From CAVVVS01 sp963751355 (GTDB lineage: Bacteria > Bacteroidota > Ignavibacteria > Ignavibacteriales > Ignavibacteriaceae), in contig CAVVVS010000048.1 in the NCBI GenBank assembly GCA_963751355.1, positions 1 through 64,000 of the forward strand: 64,000 nt of DNA, in the 5' to 3' direction. The position numbers and the translations under genes are program-made. Below, one piece after another: positions 51,591-59,709 of the stretch. How positions within the stretch are numbered: the stretch's first letter is position 1; the number at the start of each line of letters is the position of its first letter. The notes under the pieces were generated by a model. It saw only the letters and a program-made list of their open reading frames with translations. It was not told the origin of the DNA and ran no database searches.

Positions 51591-53813
51591 ATGCAAGAAC
51601 CGGAAGTAACTTTAGAATTGGCTTTAGAGCACGGATTGACTGAAGATGAATACGAACGAATTAATAAGATCCTCGGAAGAGTCCCTACTTTTACCGAATT
51701 AGGTATTTTTAGCGTAATGTGGAGTGAGCATTGCAGCTATAAGAATTCAATAGCATTATTAAAAACACTACCGCGTGAAGGCGGAAAGCTGCTGGTGGGA
51801 GCAGGCGAAGAGAATGCCGGACTTGTAGATATCGGTGATGATCTGGCGCTTGCTTTTAAAATAGAAAGTCACAATCATCCTTCTGCAGTAGAACCATATC
51901 AGGGTGCGGCAACAGGCGTCGGCGGAATAATGAGGGATATTTTCACAATGGGTGCTCGTCCGATTGCATCGCTTAACTCTTTGAGGTTTGGTTCACTAGA
52001 TGATGCAAGAACCCGTTTTTTATTTGACGGTGTTGTTAGAGGAATTGGTGATTATGGAAATAGTTTTGGTGTTCCGACAGTGGCAGGTGAAGTTTATTTT
52101 GATGAATCTTACCGAGATAATCCTCTTGTCAATGCAATGGCAGTAGGAATAGTTAATAAGAATAATATAGCTAGTGCTGTATCAAAAGGCAAAGGAAATC
52201 CTGTGATGATAGTAGGCTCTTCAACCGGTAGAGACGGAATTCACGGTGCCACATTTGCATCGGAAGAGATCTCGGAAAAATCCGAATCAAAAAGACCGTC
52301 CGTCCAAGTAGGAGATCCTTTTACGGAAAAATTACTCCTTGAAGCTTCTCTTGAAATAATTAAAAACGGCTGGCTGGTCGGAATACAGGATATGGGTGCT
52401 GCGGGAATTTCCTGCTCTACTGCGGAAATGAGTGCTAAAGGTGAATCGGGTATGACTGTAAATCTGGATAAAGTACCTCTGCGTGAAGCCAATATGACCG
52501 CATATGAAATTATGCTTTCCGAAAGTCAGGAAAGAATGCTTTGTACTGTAAAGAAAGGATATGAAAATAAAGTAAAAGAAGTATTTGAAAAATGGGATCT
52601 GCATTGTGAGATTATCGGTGAAGTTACTTCCGATGGTAAATTATCGGTAACACAGAATGGGGAGGAAAAAGCTTTAATACCGCCCTTTGAATTAGTGCTA
52701 GGCGGCGGTGCACCTGTTTATATCCGGGAGACAAAGGAGCCGGCTTATTTACTTAAGACTAAAGCCATTAACCTTTCTGCATTACCTGAACCCGATAATT
52801 TAACTGAAATATTCCGCAAGATATTTTTATCTCCGAACATTGTATCAAAAAAATGGGTCTATGAACAATACGATTCAATGGTGAGAACAAATACGATTGT
52901 AGGTCCCGGTTGTGATGCCGCAGTAATTTATATTAAAGATACCAACAAGGCGATAGCCGCTAAAACAGATTGTAATTCGAGGTATGTTTATCTTAATCCA
53001 AAAGAAGGAACAAAAATTGCCGTTGCCGAATCGGCAAGAAACATTGTTTGCTCGGGGGCTATACCTCTTGCAATAACAAATTGTCTAAATTTCGGAAATC
53101 CCTACAAACCTGAAAATTACTGGCAATTCAAACAAGCTATTGAGGGAATGGGGGAAGCATGCAAATTTTTTGAAACCCCTGTTACTGGTGGGAATGTCAG
53201 CTTTTATAATGAATCACCCCATATTGCTGTTTATCCAACACCTACAATAGGAATGGTTGGATTAGTGGAAAACCTGGAAGATATTACGACTTCTTATTTT
53301 AAAACCGAAGGTGATTTAATATATATTCTTGGGGAGGATTTCGAAGAAATGGGAGGTAGTGAGTATCTGAAAATTATTCATAATAAAGTTGCCGGAGATT
53401 CCCCTAAAATTGATTTACAAGTTGAAAAAAAACTGCATAATGTATTACTTGGTGCGATACGACAAAAATTAGTTAAGTCTGCTCATGATGTTTCCGAAGG
53501 AGGAATTGCATGTGCATTAGCGGAATGCTGCATTATTAACGAAGACAAAAAAATTGGAGCTGAATTAAAAGTTCCAGTGAAAAAAAGAAAGGATTTTTCG
53601 TACTTCTCGGAGAGTCAATCAAGGATTATCGTATCTATAGATGAAACAGATAAGGAAAAATTTGAAAACATGCTGAAAAAAGCGGAACAAACTTTTTCAT
53701 TTATCGGTAAGACAGGGGGGACCAAATTGAGGTTAAATGATGACATAGAATTGGATATAGATGAATTAGCCGATATATACTTTCACACAATATCACGAAT
53801 TATGAATGTTTAG
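51591..53813 (+). CDS. purL: Phosphoribosylformylglycinamidine synthase II
   Basis: Large (ATP-binding) subunit of FGAM synthase in purine synthesis. 740 residues, the small-type PurL that needs separate PurQ and PurS. Motifs are MWSEHCSYKNS, KIESHNHPSAVEPYQGAATGVGG, VQVGDPFTEKLLLEA, and the second AIRS-like half (GPGCDAAVIYIKD, SAHDVSEGGIACALAE). AAGGA precedes the ATG. purQ and purS are not in the window. Overlaps the yihY-like gene by 8 bases. Confidence 0.95.
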   Translation: MQEPEVTLELALEHGLTEDEYERINKILGRVPTFTELGIFSVMWSEHCSYKNSIALLKTLPREGGKLLVGAGEENAGLVDIGDDLALAFKIESHNHPSAVEPYQGAATGVGGIMRDIFTMGARPIASLNSLRFGSLDDARTRFLFDGVVRGIGDYGNSFGVPTVAGEVYFDESYRDNPLVNAMAVGIVNKNNIASAVSKGKGNPVMIVGSSTGRDGIHGATFASEEISEKSESKRPSVQVGDPFTEKLLLEASLEIIKNGWLVGIQDMGAAGISCSTAEMSAKGESGMTVNLDKVPLREANMTAYEIMLSESQERMLCTVKKGYENKVKEVFEKWDLHCEIIGEVTSDGKLSVTQNGEEKALIPPFELVLGGGAPVYIRETKEPAYLLKTKAINLSALPEPDNLTEIFRKIFLSPNIVSKKWVYEQYDSMVRTNTIVGPGCDAAVIYIKDTNKAIAAKTDCNSRYVYLNPKEGTKIAVAESARNIVCSGAIPLAITNCLNFGNPYKPENYWQFKQAIEGMGEACKFFETPVTGGNVSFYNESPHIAVYPTPTIGMVGLVENLEDITTSYFKTEGDLIYILGEDFEEMGGSEYLKIIHNKVAGDSPKIDLQVEKKLHNVLLGAIRQKLVKSAHDVSEGGIACALAECCIINEDKKIGAELKVPVKKRKDFSYFSESQSRIIVSIDETDKEKFENMLKKAEQTFSFIGKTGGTKLRLNDDIELDIDELADIYFHTISRIMNV

Positions 53814-54771
53814 AAAAAAAAATTTAAGAAGATTTAAAAATACGAAGCTTTACTCACAACTTGAAAAGTTTCACGCGTTCCTAAATTATAAACCTGTATA
53901 TCATAAAATCAAGAGTTTCTTAAAACATTACGGGGGCGGGTTAATTGACCGCACCGACGAGCATCATGTCTTTTTGCTCGCAGGCGGATTAGCATTTTCT
54001 CTTTTTGTCTGTATCATCCCCTTTATGTTAATTATGTTTTATATACTCGGTAATCTTCTTGATTCCAGCACAATGCAATTGCAGGTTAATGCATTTATAG
54101 AAACATTAATACCCTATTATAAATATTCTGAATTTGTTAAGAAAATAATCTTTTCAAGAATAAATGAAGTCATAGAATATAAAAATATTGCAGGTGTTAT
54201 CGGTGCGTTCGGCCTTTTCTTTGCAGCGAGCGGATTATTCAGCAGTATGAGGACAATACTTAACAGAGTATTCGGAATTGAAACTAGTGTACATTTTTTA
54301 ATCGGAAAGCTAAAGGATTTTGCGCTGGTCCTAATGGTAATTTTGATTTTCTTCGCACTTACGATTTTAACTCCGGTAATTGATTTTCTTAGACAGGCTG
54401 CCCAGGGATTTGAAGGATTAAGTTTTTTAAATTTGAGTATATTCGAACATGCTTTATTTTCAATAATATCACTCGTGATAATTTATATTGTTTTTACTGT
54501 GCTGTATGTAGCTGTTCCAATAAGAAAACTGGGAAAACGGGCTACACTTGTCAGTGCTCTCTGGGCTTCACTTTTGTGGGAGGGAGCAAAGCAGGGATTT
54601 GGTTATTATCTCCACCATTTTACAACTTTCGGAAGAATTTATGGAACTTATGCTCTATTTGTTGTGGTAGCTTTCTGGATTTATTATTCTTCGATTGTAT
54701 TCATCATAGGTGCCGAAATAGGAAGGCTTTATACAGAGAAAAAAAATTTAGAGGAAGGGGATGCAATTTAA
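53806..54771 (+). CDS. YihY/BrkB-family membrane protein
   Basis: A 321-residue inner-membrane protein with six helices. Family features are HVFLLAGGLAFSLFVCIIPFMLI near residue 65, FFAASGLFSSMRTILNRVFG, and TLVSALWASLLWEGAKQGFGYYL (parts ASLLWEGAKQGF) near the end. The family has no established biochemical function; the old ribonuclease BN name was wrong. Start overlaps the purL end. Confidence 0.87.
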   Translation: MFRKKNLRRFKNTKLYSQLEKFHAFLNYKPVYHKIKSFLKHYGGGLIDRTDEHHVFLLAGGLAFSLFVCIIPFMLIMFYILGNLLDSSTMQLQVNAFIETLIPYYKYSEFVKKIIFSRINEVIEYKNIAGVIGAFGLFFAASGLFSSMRTILNRVFGIETSVHFLIGKLKDFALVLMVILIFFALTILTPVIDFLRQAAQGFEGLSFLNLSIFEHALFSIISLVIIYIVFTVLYVAVPIRKLGKRATLVSALWASLLWEGAKQGFGYYLHHFTTFGRIYGTYALFVVVAFWIYYSSIVFIIGAEIGRLYTEKKNLEEGDAI

Positions 54772-54798
54772 TATCAGTTTGATCGCCATTCCCCCTAT

Positions 54799-55941
54799 TT
54801 AAAACAGATTATACAATAATCCTACCCTGGTCTCAAGAATACTAGGAGAAGTACCTTGTTTTGTTAAGTTACCGCTTATTGTCAAATAAATATTATTTTC
54901 TAAATAATACCAGAATGAAGTAGTTAAATAATGTTCAATTAAATTGCTTTTCTTAGCGTACTTCACAAAATTGAATCTATATCCCGAAACGAAATTTACC
55001 CTATTGCTTAATTCGTATATAAAATCAACCCCGGTGCCGACAGTAACATTTTTAAAAAATAGAGAATCAAATGGTGTGGATAATTCTGCGATCATATTTA
55101 TTTGGAACTGCCAGCTCAGCGGGATTGAATATCGTCCTTTTAAATTTGCGCTGGGCACGCCTGCAGGTGATTTATCCGGTGTTGAAATGTTAAATAAAAT
55201 TCCCAATGTAACATCCCATCCGTAATATCTTTGATTTACTCTCTCATTTAAATTGAACAGTACCTGCCGAATTCGATAAATTCCTAATGCCCCAAGTTCA
55301 GAATTTTTAACAACAGAGGATTTTTGAATTTCTGTTTCAATTGCTTCAAACCAGTATATTTCGTAGGTGTCTCCATATTTATCTTTATACTCTTGTTCTC
55401 TTTCAATTATATTGGCTACGGCAATCATGATTTTCTTGGGTAAATAATCCGTAATAATTTTATCCCGCAATAAATGGTCCTCAATTCTTACGGCTTTTGC
55501 CAAAGCAGTAGCGTCAATATATCTCCCGTAACCATATCCGACAGTGAGTGAGGATGCGACTTGGGAATAGCCTGTAGCATGAGAGGTAGCAAGTGTTGCG
55601 GAACCGAACCAATTATACCTATCCCAGATATACTTTTGAAAAGTGAATGTACCTTTGATATTATGGTTATAATTTATTTTTTGTTGAAAATTCCAGCCGC
55701 CAAATGCATCAATATTTATATACCAGGCAAGCGGGAGAGATGAGTAAAAAGAACTGTATTTTAAATTTCCTACCGCATTATTTGATGTAACACTGCTGCC
55801 TGTTTGAGACCAGTTCCAGGAACCGTCAAATCTTAACGATTTTGCTTTACTTACTGGTACTTGATAATCGCTAACATTTACGTTTTGCGGTAAAACAGAA
55901 GCAGTAAAACTTAAAAAAAGAATAGAAATCAGCCTCTTCAT
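54799..55941 (-). CDS. Putative outer-membrane beta-barrel protein
   Basis: A 380-residue protein with a signal peptide (1-18, ending VLPQ) followed by alternating amphipathic strands rich in Tyr, Trp and Asn. The ending VGLLYNLF with terminal Phe is typical of outer-membrane barrels. A central helical insertion (about 145-215) carries many charges. No named family is recognised and the neighbours give no function. It converges on the yihY-like gene. Confidence 0.62.
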   Translation of the reverse strand: MKRLISILFLSFTASVLPQNVNVSDYQVPVSKAKSLRFDGSWNWSQTGSSVTSNNAVGNLKYSSFYSSLPLAWYINIDAFGGWNFQQKINYNHNIKGTFTFQKYIWDRYNWFGSATLATSHATGYSQVASSLTVGYGYGRYIDATALAKAVRIEDHLLRDKIITDYLPKKIMIAVANIIEREQEYKDKYGDTYEIYWFEAIETEIQKSSVVKNSELGALGIYRIRQVLFNLNERVNQRYYGWDVTLGILFNISTPDKSPAGVPSANLKGRYSIPLSWQFQINMIAELSTPFDSLFFKNVTVGTGVDFIYELSNRVNFVSGYRFNFVKYAKKSNLIEHYLTTSFWYYLENNIYLTISGNLTKQGTSPSILETRVGLLYNLF

Positions 55942-56103
55942 TTTTTCCCCTTAAATTATTGCGAGGAGCTATAGTCAATATAGTAAAGGGAGTTTCTAAA
56001 AACAATCGGGAAATTTAAAATGAAAAGCAGAACGATTGTTCTGCTTTATAAAATAGAGACGCTTTAGTAATATCTTTTCTGAATATTATCAATGTTAATT
56101 TTT

Positions 56104-56343
56104 TTAGTTAATACCGCATATACCCGATGCGCAGCCCCCGGAATATCCTGTATCGGAACTATTGCTGTAACTATCAGGGGAACTTGTCGATCCTTCGAAA
56201 GATGCACTGAAACTTGAAAGTAATTTTTTATTGTTTGAAGAATTGCAGCTTGGACAAACAACTTCATCCTGATGATTAGTTGATTTATGAAAAACTTCAA
56301 ATTTATTATTGCAATCCGCGCAGCGGTACTCAAAAACCGGCAT
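56104..56343 (-). CDS. FmdB-family zinc ribbon protein
   Basis: A 79-residue protein with the FmdB start MPVFEYRCADCNNKFEV and the second zinc pair in VVCPSCNSSNNKKL. Four Cys bind zinc. The tail is Ser/Gly-rich with GGCASGICGIN. The family has been called regulatory but its role is not settled. GGAGA lies before the ATG on the minus strand. It follows the OsmC gene by 38 bases and is probably cotranscribed with it. Confidence 0.87.
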   Translation of the reverse strand: MPVFEYRCADCNNKFEVFHKSTNHQDEVVCPSCNSSNNKKLLSSFSASFEGSTSSPDSYSNSSDTGYSGGCASGICGIN

Positions 56344-56381
56344 TTTTTCTCCTATTTTTATAAGTTATATTTTTAACAAAA

Positions 56382-56819
56382 TTATGAAGCAACCGATATA
56401 TCAGTTGTTAATTTAATTGTTGATTTTACTGACCGTGAAATTAGACATGCATTTTCAGATTTGTCGATTATTCTTTCAGCCCGTTCAAGATCCTTTTCAT
56501 GCTTAATTATTAATTTCGGTTTTAACTCAACTTCGGAGATCATAAACTTTCCATTTACTCTTTCCATCTTTCCCGTTCCTTCACATTCAAATGAATTGTA
56601 CTCTAATTTTGAGTTATCTGCGATCGCTAAAAATGTAGTCATCAAACAGATATTTATAGAGGCAACGAACAAATGTTCGGGCGACCACACATTAGGCACG
56701 CCTTGAGGAAATTCCGGGGGAGTAGCTACCGTAACTTGGGGGAATGAACTGGATGATAATTCACCTTTCCGTCCCTCTGTCCATTTCACTTTTGTGTTGT
56801 AATAATGTACTTCTTCCAT
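56382..56819 (-). CDS. OsmC-family protein
   Basis: A 145-residue peroxiredoxin-like OsmC/Ohr protein. The two Cys are in ASINICLMTTFLA and SENACLISRSVK, at the family positions for thiol-based peroxide reduction. WSPEHLFVAS before the first Cys is a typical motif. It is divergent from the Rrf2 regulator 165 bases away, so shared control by that regulator is possible. Confidence 0.87.
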   Translation of the reverse strand: MEEVHYYNTKVKWTEGRKGELSSSSFPQVTVATPPEFPQGVPNVWSPEHLFVASINICLMTTFLAIADNSKLEYNSFECEGTGKMERVNGKFMISEVELKPKLIIKHEKDLERAERIIDKSENACLISRSVKSTIKLTTDISVAS

Positions 56820-56954
56820 TTTTATTACCGTCGTTTTCTGTAAATATAATATTAGATGTAAAAAGTCGGGAATCGATTCATTACCATTTAAGTTTTATAA
56901 AATGATTAGCGTTTTTAAAGAATTAATTTGACAAATATTATAATTGTCTTTATC

Positions 56955-56982
56955 TTTAATCAGATATAATAATCTGATTAAA
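56955..56982. promoter_or_regulatory. Palindromic Rrf2-type operator over the -10 box
   Basis: TTTAATCAGA (56955-56964) and TCTGATTAAA (56973-56982) form a perfect 10-base inverted repeat with an 8-base spacer. The spacer includes TATAAT (56965-56970), a -10 box for the regulator gene. A TTGTCT at 56944-56949 could be the -35. The ATG begins two bases after the palindrome, so the transcript would be almost leaderless, and binding would block it. Confidence 0.7.
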
Positions 56983-56984
56983 GA

Positions 56985-57416
56985 ATGACAGTAATATTTT
57001 CAAAAAAATGCGAATACGGACTACAGGCAGTTCTTTATTTAGCCGCTCAGGTTAGAGGAAGTGTAATGCCTGCCGAAGAGATTGCAAATAAACTTAGTAT
57101 TCCTAAAGAGTTTGTATCAAAGATATTGCAGAGCTTAACAGAAAGTGGGATAATTTATTCCAAAAAAGGGAAGTCGGGCGGATTTGCATTAGCAAAAGAT
57201 CCGAAAAATATTAGGTTAATTGATATAGTTGCAGCAATTGACGGGCTTTCTGTATTCAATAATTGTGTCCTCGGGTTTCCAAATTGTTCTCCCGAAAATC
57301 CTTGTCCTTTACATGCTAAATGGGGCGAGTTAAGAAGTAACGCATACAATATGTTAACGGATGAAACAATAGATCAGTTTAAGGAAAAAACCTTAAAAAA
57401 GGTTATGACCCTTTAG
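56985..57416 (+). CDS. Rrf2-family transcriptional regulator with Fe-S cysteines
   Basis: A 143-residue winged-helix protein. HTH about 20-60 (MPAEEIANKLSIPKEFVSKILQ, in parts AEEIANKLSI and EFVSKILQ). Three Cys in FNNCVLGFPNCSPENPCPLH (parts NNCVLG, PNCSPENPCPLH) match the Fe-S ligand pattern of NsrR/RsrR/IscR. The first residues (VIFSKKCEYGLQAVLYLA) match the family start, so the ATG at 56985 is right although no ribosome binding site precedes it. NapH-like and hemerythrin genes follow, which suggests a redox or nitric-oxide response. Confidence 0.88.
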   Translation: MTVIFSKKCEYGLQAVLYLAAQVRGSVMPAEEIANKLSIPKEFVSKILQSLTESGIIYSKKGKSGGFALAKDPKNIRLIDIVAAIDGLSVFNNCVLGFPNCSPENPCPLHAKWGELRSNAYNMLTDETIDQFKEKTLKKVMTL

Positions 57417-57455
57417 CTATTTTTTTAGTACTAAATCAGATAAAAATATCCGGTA

Positions 57456-58553
57456 ATGAACGACAAGAAAAAAATAATTAGAAATCACGAGAAACCTATA
57501 CAGAAATACAGGTTTATAATTCAAACTGCTTTTTTGCTTCTATGTATCTGGATAGGAATAGACTTTTATTTGTTTACACAATTTTTGCAGACGCATGGTG
57601 CAGCAGGAATATTCGATCGACCACCGGGAGTAGATGGGTTTCTTCCCATTAGTTCGTTTATGAGCTTTTACTTGTTTCTTGCAACGGGAGAAATTCATCC
57701 CGCTCATCCTGCCGGCGTATTTATATTTATTGCCATTGTTATAATCTCATTCCTTTTTGGCAAATCATTTTGCAGTTGGTTATGCCCGGTGGGTTTTATC
57801 TCCGAATTAATAGGGGACTTTGGTAAAAAACTATTTAAGAAGACAATACATATTCCGAGGTGGCTGGATTATCCGCTCCGCAGCTTAAAATATTTAATGC
57901 TTGGTTTTCTGTTTTACGCGGTCTTTGTTCTGATGTCTGTAGCGGCGGTCCGGGCTTTTCTTGACAGTCCTTATAATCAAGTAGCCGATTTAAAGATGTT
58001 TAATTTTTTTGCAAACATATCCCGGTTTTCACTTATTGTAATCTCGGTTTTGTTTGTGTCATCAATATTCATACGGAATTTTTGGTGCAGGTATCTTTGC
58101 CCATACGGAGCATTTCTTGGTTTAGTTTCATTTTTAAGTCCTAATAAAATTAAGAGGAATCCTGTTAGCTGTATCGATTGCGGATTATGCAACAAATCTT
58201 GCCCTGCAGGGATAAAAGTGGATAAAGTAAAAACAGTTATTTCGGATGAATGTACTTCCTGCTTGAATTGTGTGGATGTCTGTCCGGTAGCAGATACACT
58301 TGATTTAAAATCTGTGCTTCCGGTTAAAAAAAAGATTTCTAAAAAAGTTGTAGCATTTGCGATTGTACTAATATTTATGGCAGTCACAGGGGTCGGTATC
58401 TTTACACATCACTGGCAAAATAATATTACAAAACATGAATATTTTATTCATTACAAGATGATGAATTCATACGGACATCCCACCGGAACTGCAGCAGTTA
58501 AAAAATTGGAAAAAGAGAGTAAGGTTCAAAAGGTAAGTGCAACTAAAAGATGA
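57456..58553 (+). CDS. NapH/CcoG-like membrane ferredoxin
   Basis: A 365-residue inner-membrane protein. Four or five helices surround two CxxxCP motifs (FCSWLCPVGF and WCRYLCPYGAF). Two 4Fe-4S clusters follow (CIDCGLCNKSCPAG, CTSCLNCVDVCPV), then a last helix and a periplasmic or cytoplasmic tail. NapH and similar proteins carry electrons from quinol to periplasmic reductases; some NosR/CcoG relatives assist copper centres. It follows the Rrf2 gene by 39 bases and probably shares its promoter. Confidence 0.86.
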   Translation: MNDKKKIIRNHEKPIQKYRFIIQTAFLLLCIWIGIDFYLFTQFLQTHGAAGIFDRPPGVDGFLPISSFMSFYLFLATGEIHPAHPAGVFIFIAIVIISFLFGKSFCSWLCPVGFISELIGDFGKKLFKKTIHIPRWLDYPLRSLKYLMLGFLFYAVFVLMSVAAVRAFLDSPYNQVADLKMFNFFANISRFSLIVISVLFVSSIFIRNFWCRYLCPYGAFLGLVSFLSPNKIKRNPVSCIDCGLCNKSCPAGIKVDKVKTVISDECTSCLNCVDVCPVADTLDLKSVLPVKKKISKKVVAFAIVLIFMAVTGVGIFTHHWQNNITKHEYFIHYKMMNSYGHPTGTAAVKKLEKESKVQKVSATKR

Positions 58554-59073
58554 GAAACATCTTATTAAAGAAAACTAAATACTAATGCATAATAAAGCAT
58601 TTGATTAAAGGTGAATATTATGAAAAAGTTAATTAATAACTCACTTTACGCAAAAGAATGATAATAAGAGGATGCTTATCCAATTCGTTCTAAAAATCAT
58701 CGGTATGTAATATTTTATTACCGTGCATGAAAGTTTGAAAGGATACAGATTTTCGTGTACATTTTTTTTTCAAGATTCTAGTAAAAAGGAGATGATTGTC
58801 TATCTTATTTCTTTCCAAAATAATTATTCATGTCTCGTCCCTACCGGACTTTAAATTCAAGAAACATCAGTTTTTATAAAAATATACACCCAAAAGTGTC
58901 ATAAACCAGAATTATCCAAATTAAAAAATTATGAAAGTTTAAAATTATGCGTTAGGGCAAAGGATCGAAGAAAATTAATCTAATAAGTGTCAGATATGAT
59001 TGAATGCATTTACAGTAATACCTAAATATTCTAAAATTGGATACACAATTAGAAAATTTATATGGAATAATCA
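58554..59073. other. 520-base gap with a short frame, possible gene remnant
   Basis: No gene of normal size. A 13-codon frame (MKKLINNSLYAKE, 58620-58661) has a good AAAGGTG ribosome binding site but stops early; it could be a leader peptide or the start of a decayed gene. TTTGATTAAAG at 58600 resembles one half of the Rrf2 operator. The rest is AT-rich with no hairpin or promoter I can defend. Confidence 0.45.
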
Positions 59074-59541
59074 ATGGAAACACTTAAAAGTCTTTTTTCG
59101 ATTTCGCATGATCATTTTCATGGACTGATGGTTGCCCAATTAATAAAAAAAGGAGCGCACAGTTTCCCCGGACTTCCCAAAACGAACAAGTCAAAGGCAA
59201 AATATGTAATAGAATTTTATGAAAGAGAATTGTTATTCCACTTTCATATTGAGGAAACCGTACTTGAACTACCCCTTCGTGGGATTAACAAAGAATTGGA
59301 TAAGTTATTCGATGAAATGCATAATGAACATAAAAATATTGTGAAAAAAGTAGAAGCACTTAATAAACCCGATAATCTGGCGGATAGTCTTGATGATCTT
59401 GGACATGCTTTGGAGGAACATATTCAGAACGAAGAATATGTTTTGTTTACAAAAATAAGGGACTTATTATCTGCTGAGCAGCTTGAAAAATTGGCTGTTA
59501 CCTTAAAAGAAAATGGTTATGAGAGTATTTACAAATATTAG
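59074..59541 (+). CDS. Hemerythrin-like domain protein
   Basis: A 155-residue four-helix protein with iron ligands spread as in HHE proteins: SHDHFHG at the start, FHFHIEETVLE, DEMHNEHKNIV and LEEHIQNEEYVLF. Roles in the family include oxygen, iron or nitric-oxide handling and Fe-S repair (YtfE). Placement after the Rrf2 and NapH-like genes favours a redox or nitrosative stress role, but the 520-base gap means it may have its own promoter. Confidence 0.87.
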   Translation: METLKSLFSISHDHFHGLMVAQLIKKGAHSFPGLPKTNKSKAKYVIEFYERELLFHFHIEETVLELPLRGINKELDKLFDEMHNEHKNIVKKVEALNKPDNLADSLDDLGHALEEHIQNEEYVLFTKIRDLLSAEQLEKLAVTLKENGYESIYKY

Positions 59542-59616
59542 TTTATTAATACTTGTTCTGAGATCAAAATTATTTAGCTGTTGACGAGCTTCTTTTTGGT
59601 TTTACATGTAAAATTA

Positions 59617-59654
59617 GCATAAATGTATGCGTTATATAGTTCATACATTTATGC
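59617..59654. terminator. Perfect 13-base inverted repeat between convergent genes
   Basis: GCATAAATGTATG (59617-59629) pairs exactly with CATACATTTATGC (59642-59654) around a 12-base loop. It lies in the gap between the convergent hemerythrin and Rossmann-protein genes, so bidirectional termination is likely, although flanking T-runs are short. Confidence 0.6.
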
Positions 59655-59709
59655 TTCAAGAATATACTGACAAAAAAACAAAAATATGATGAGTGAAATT
59701 AGACATCAT

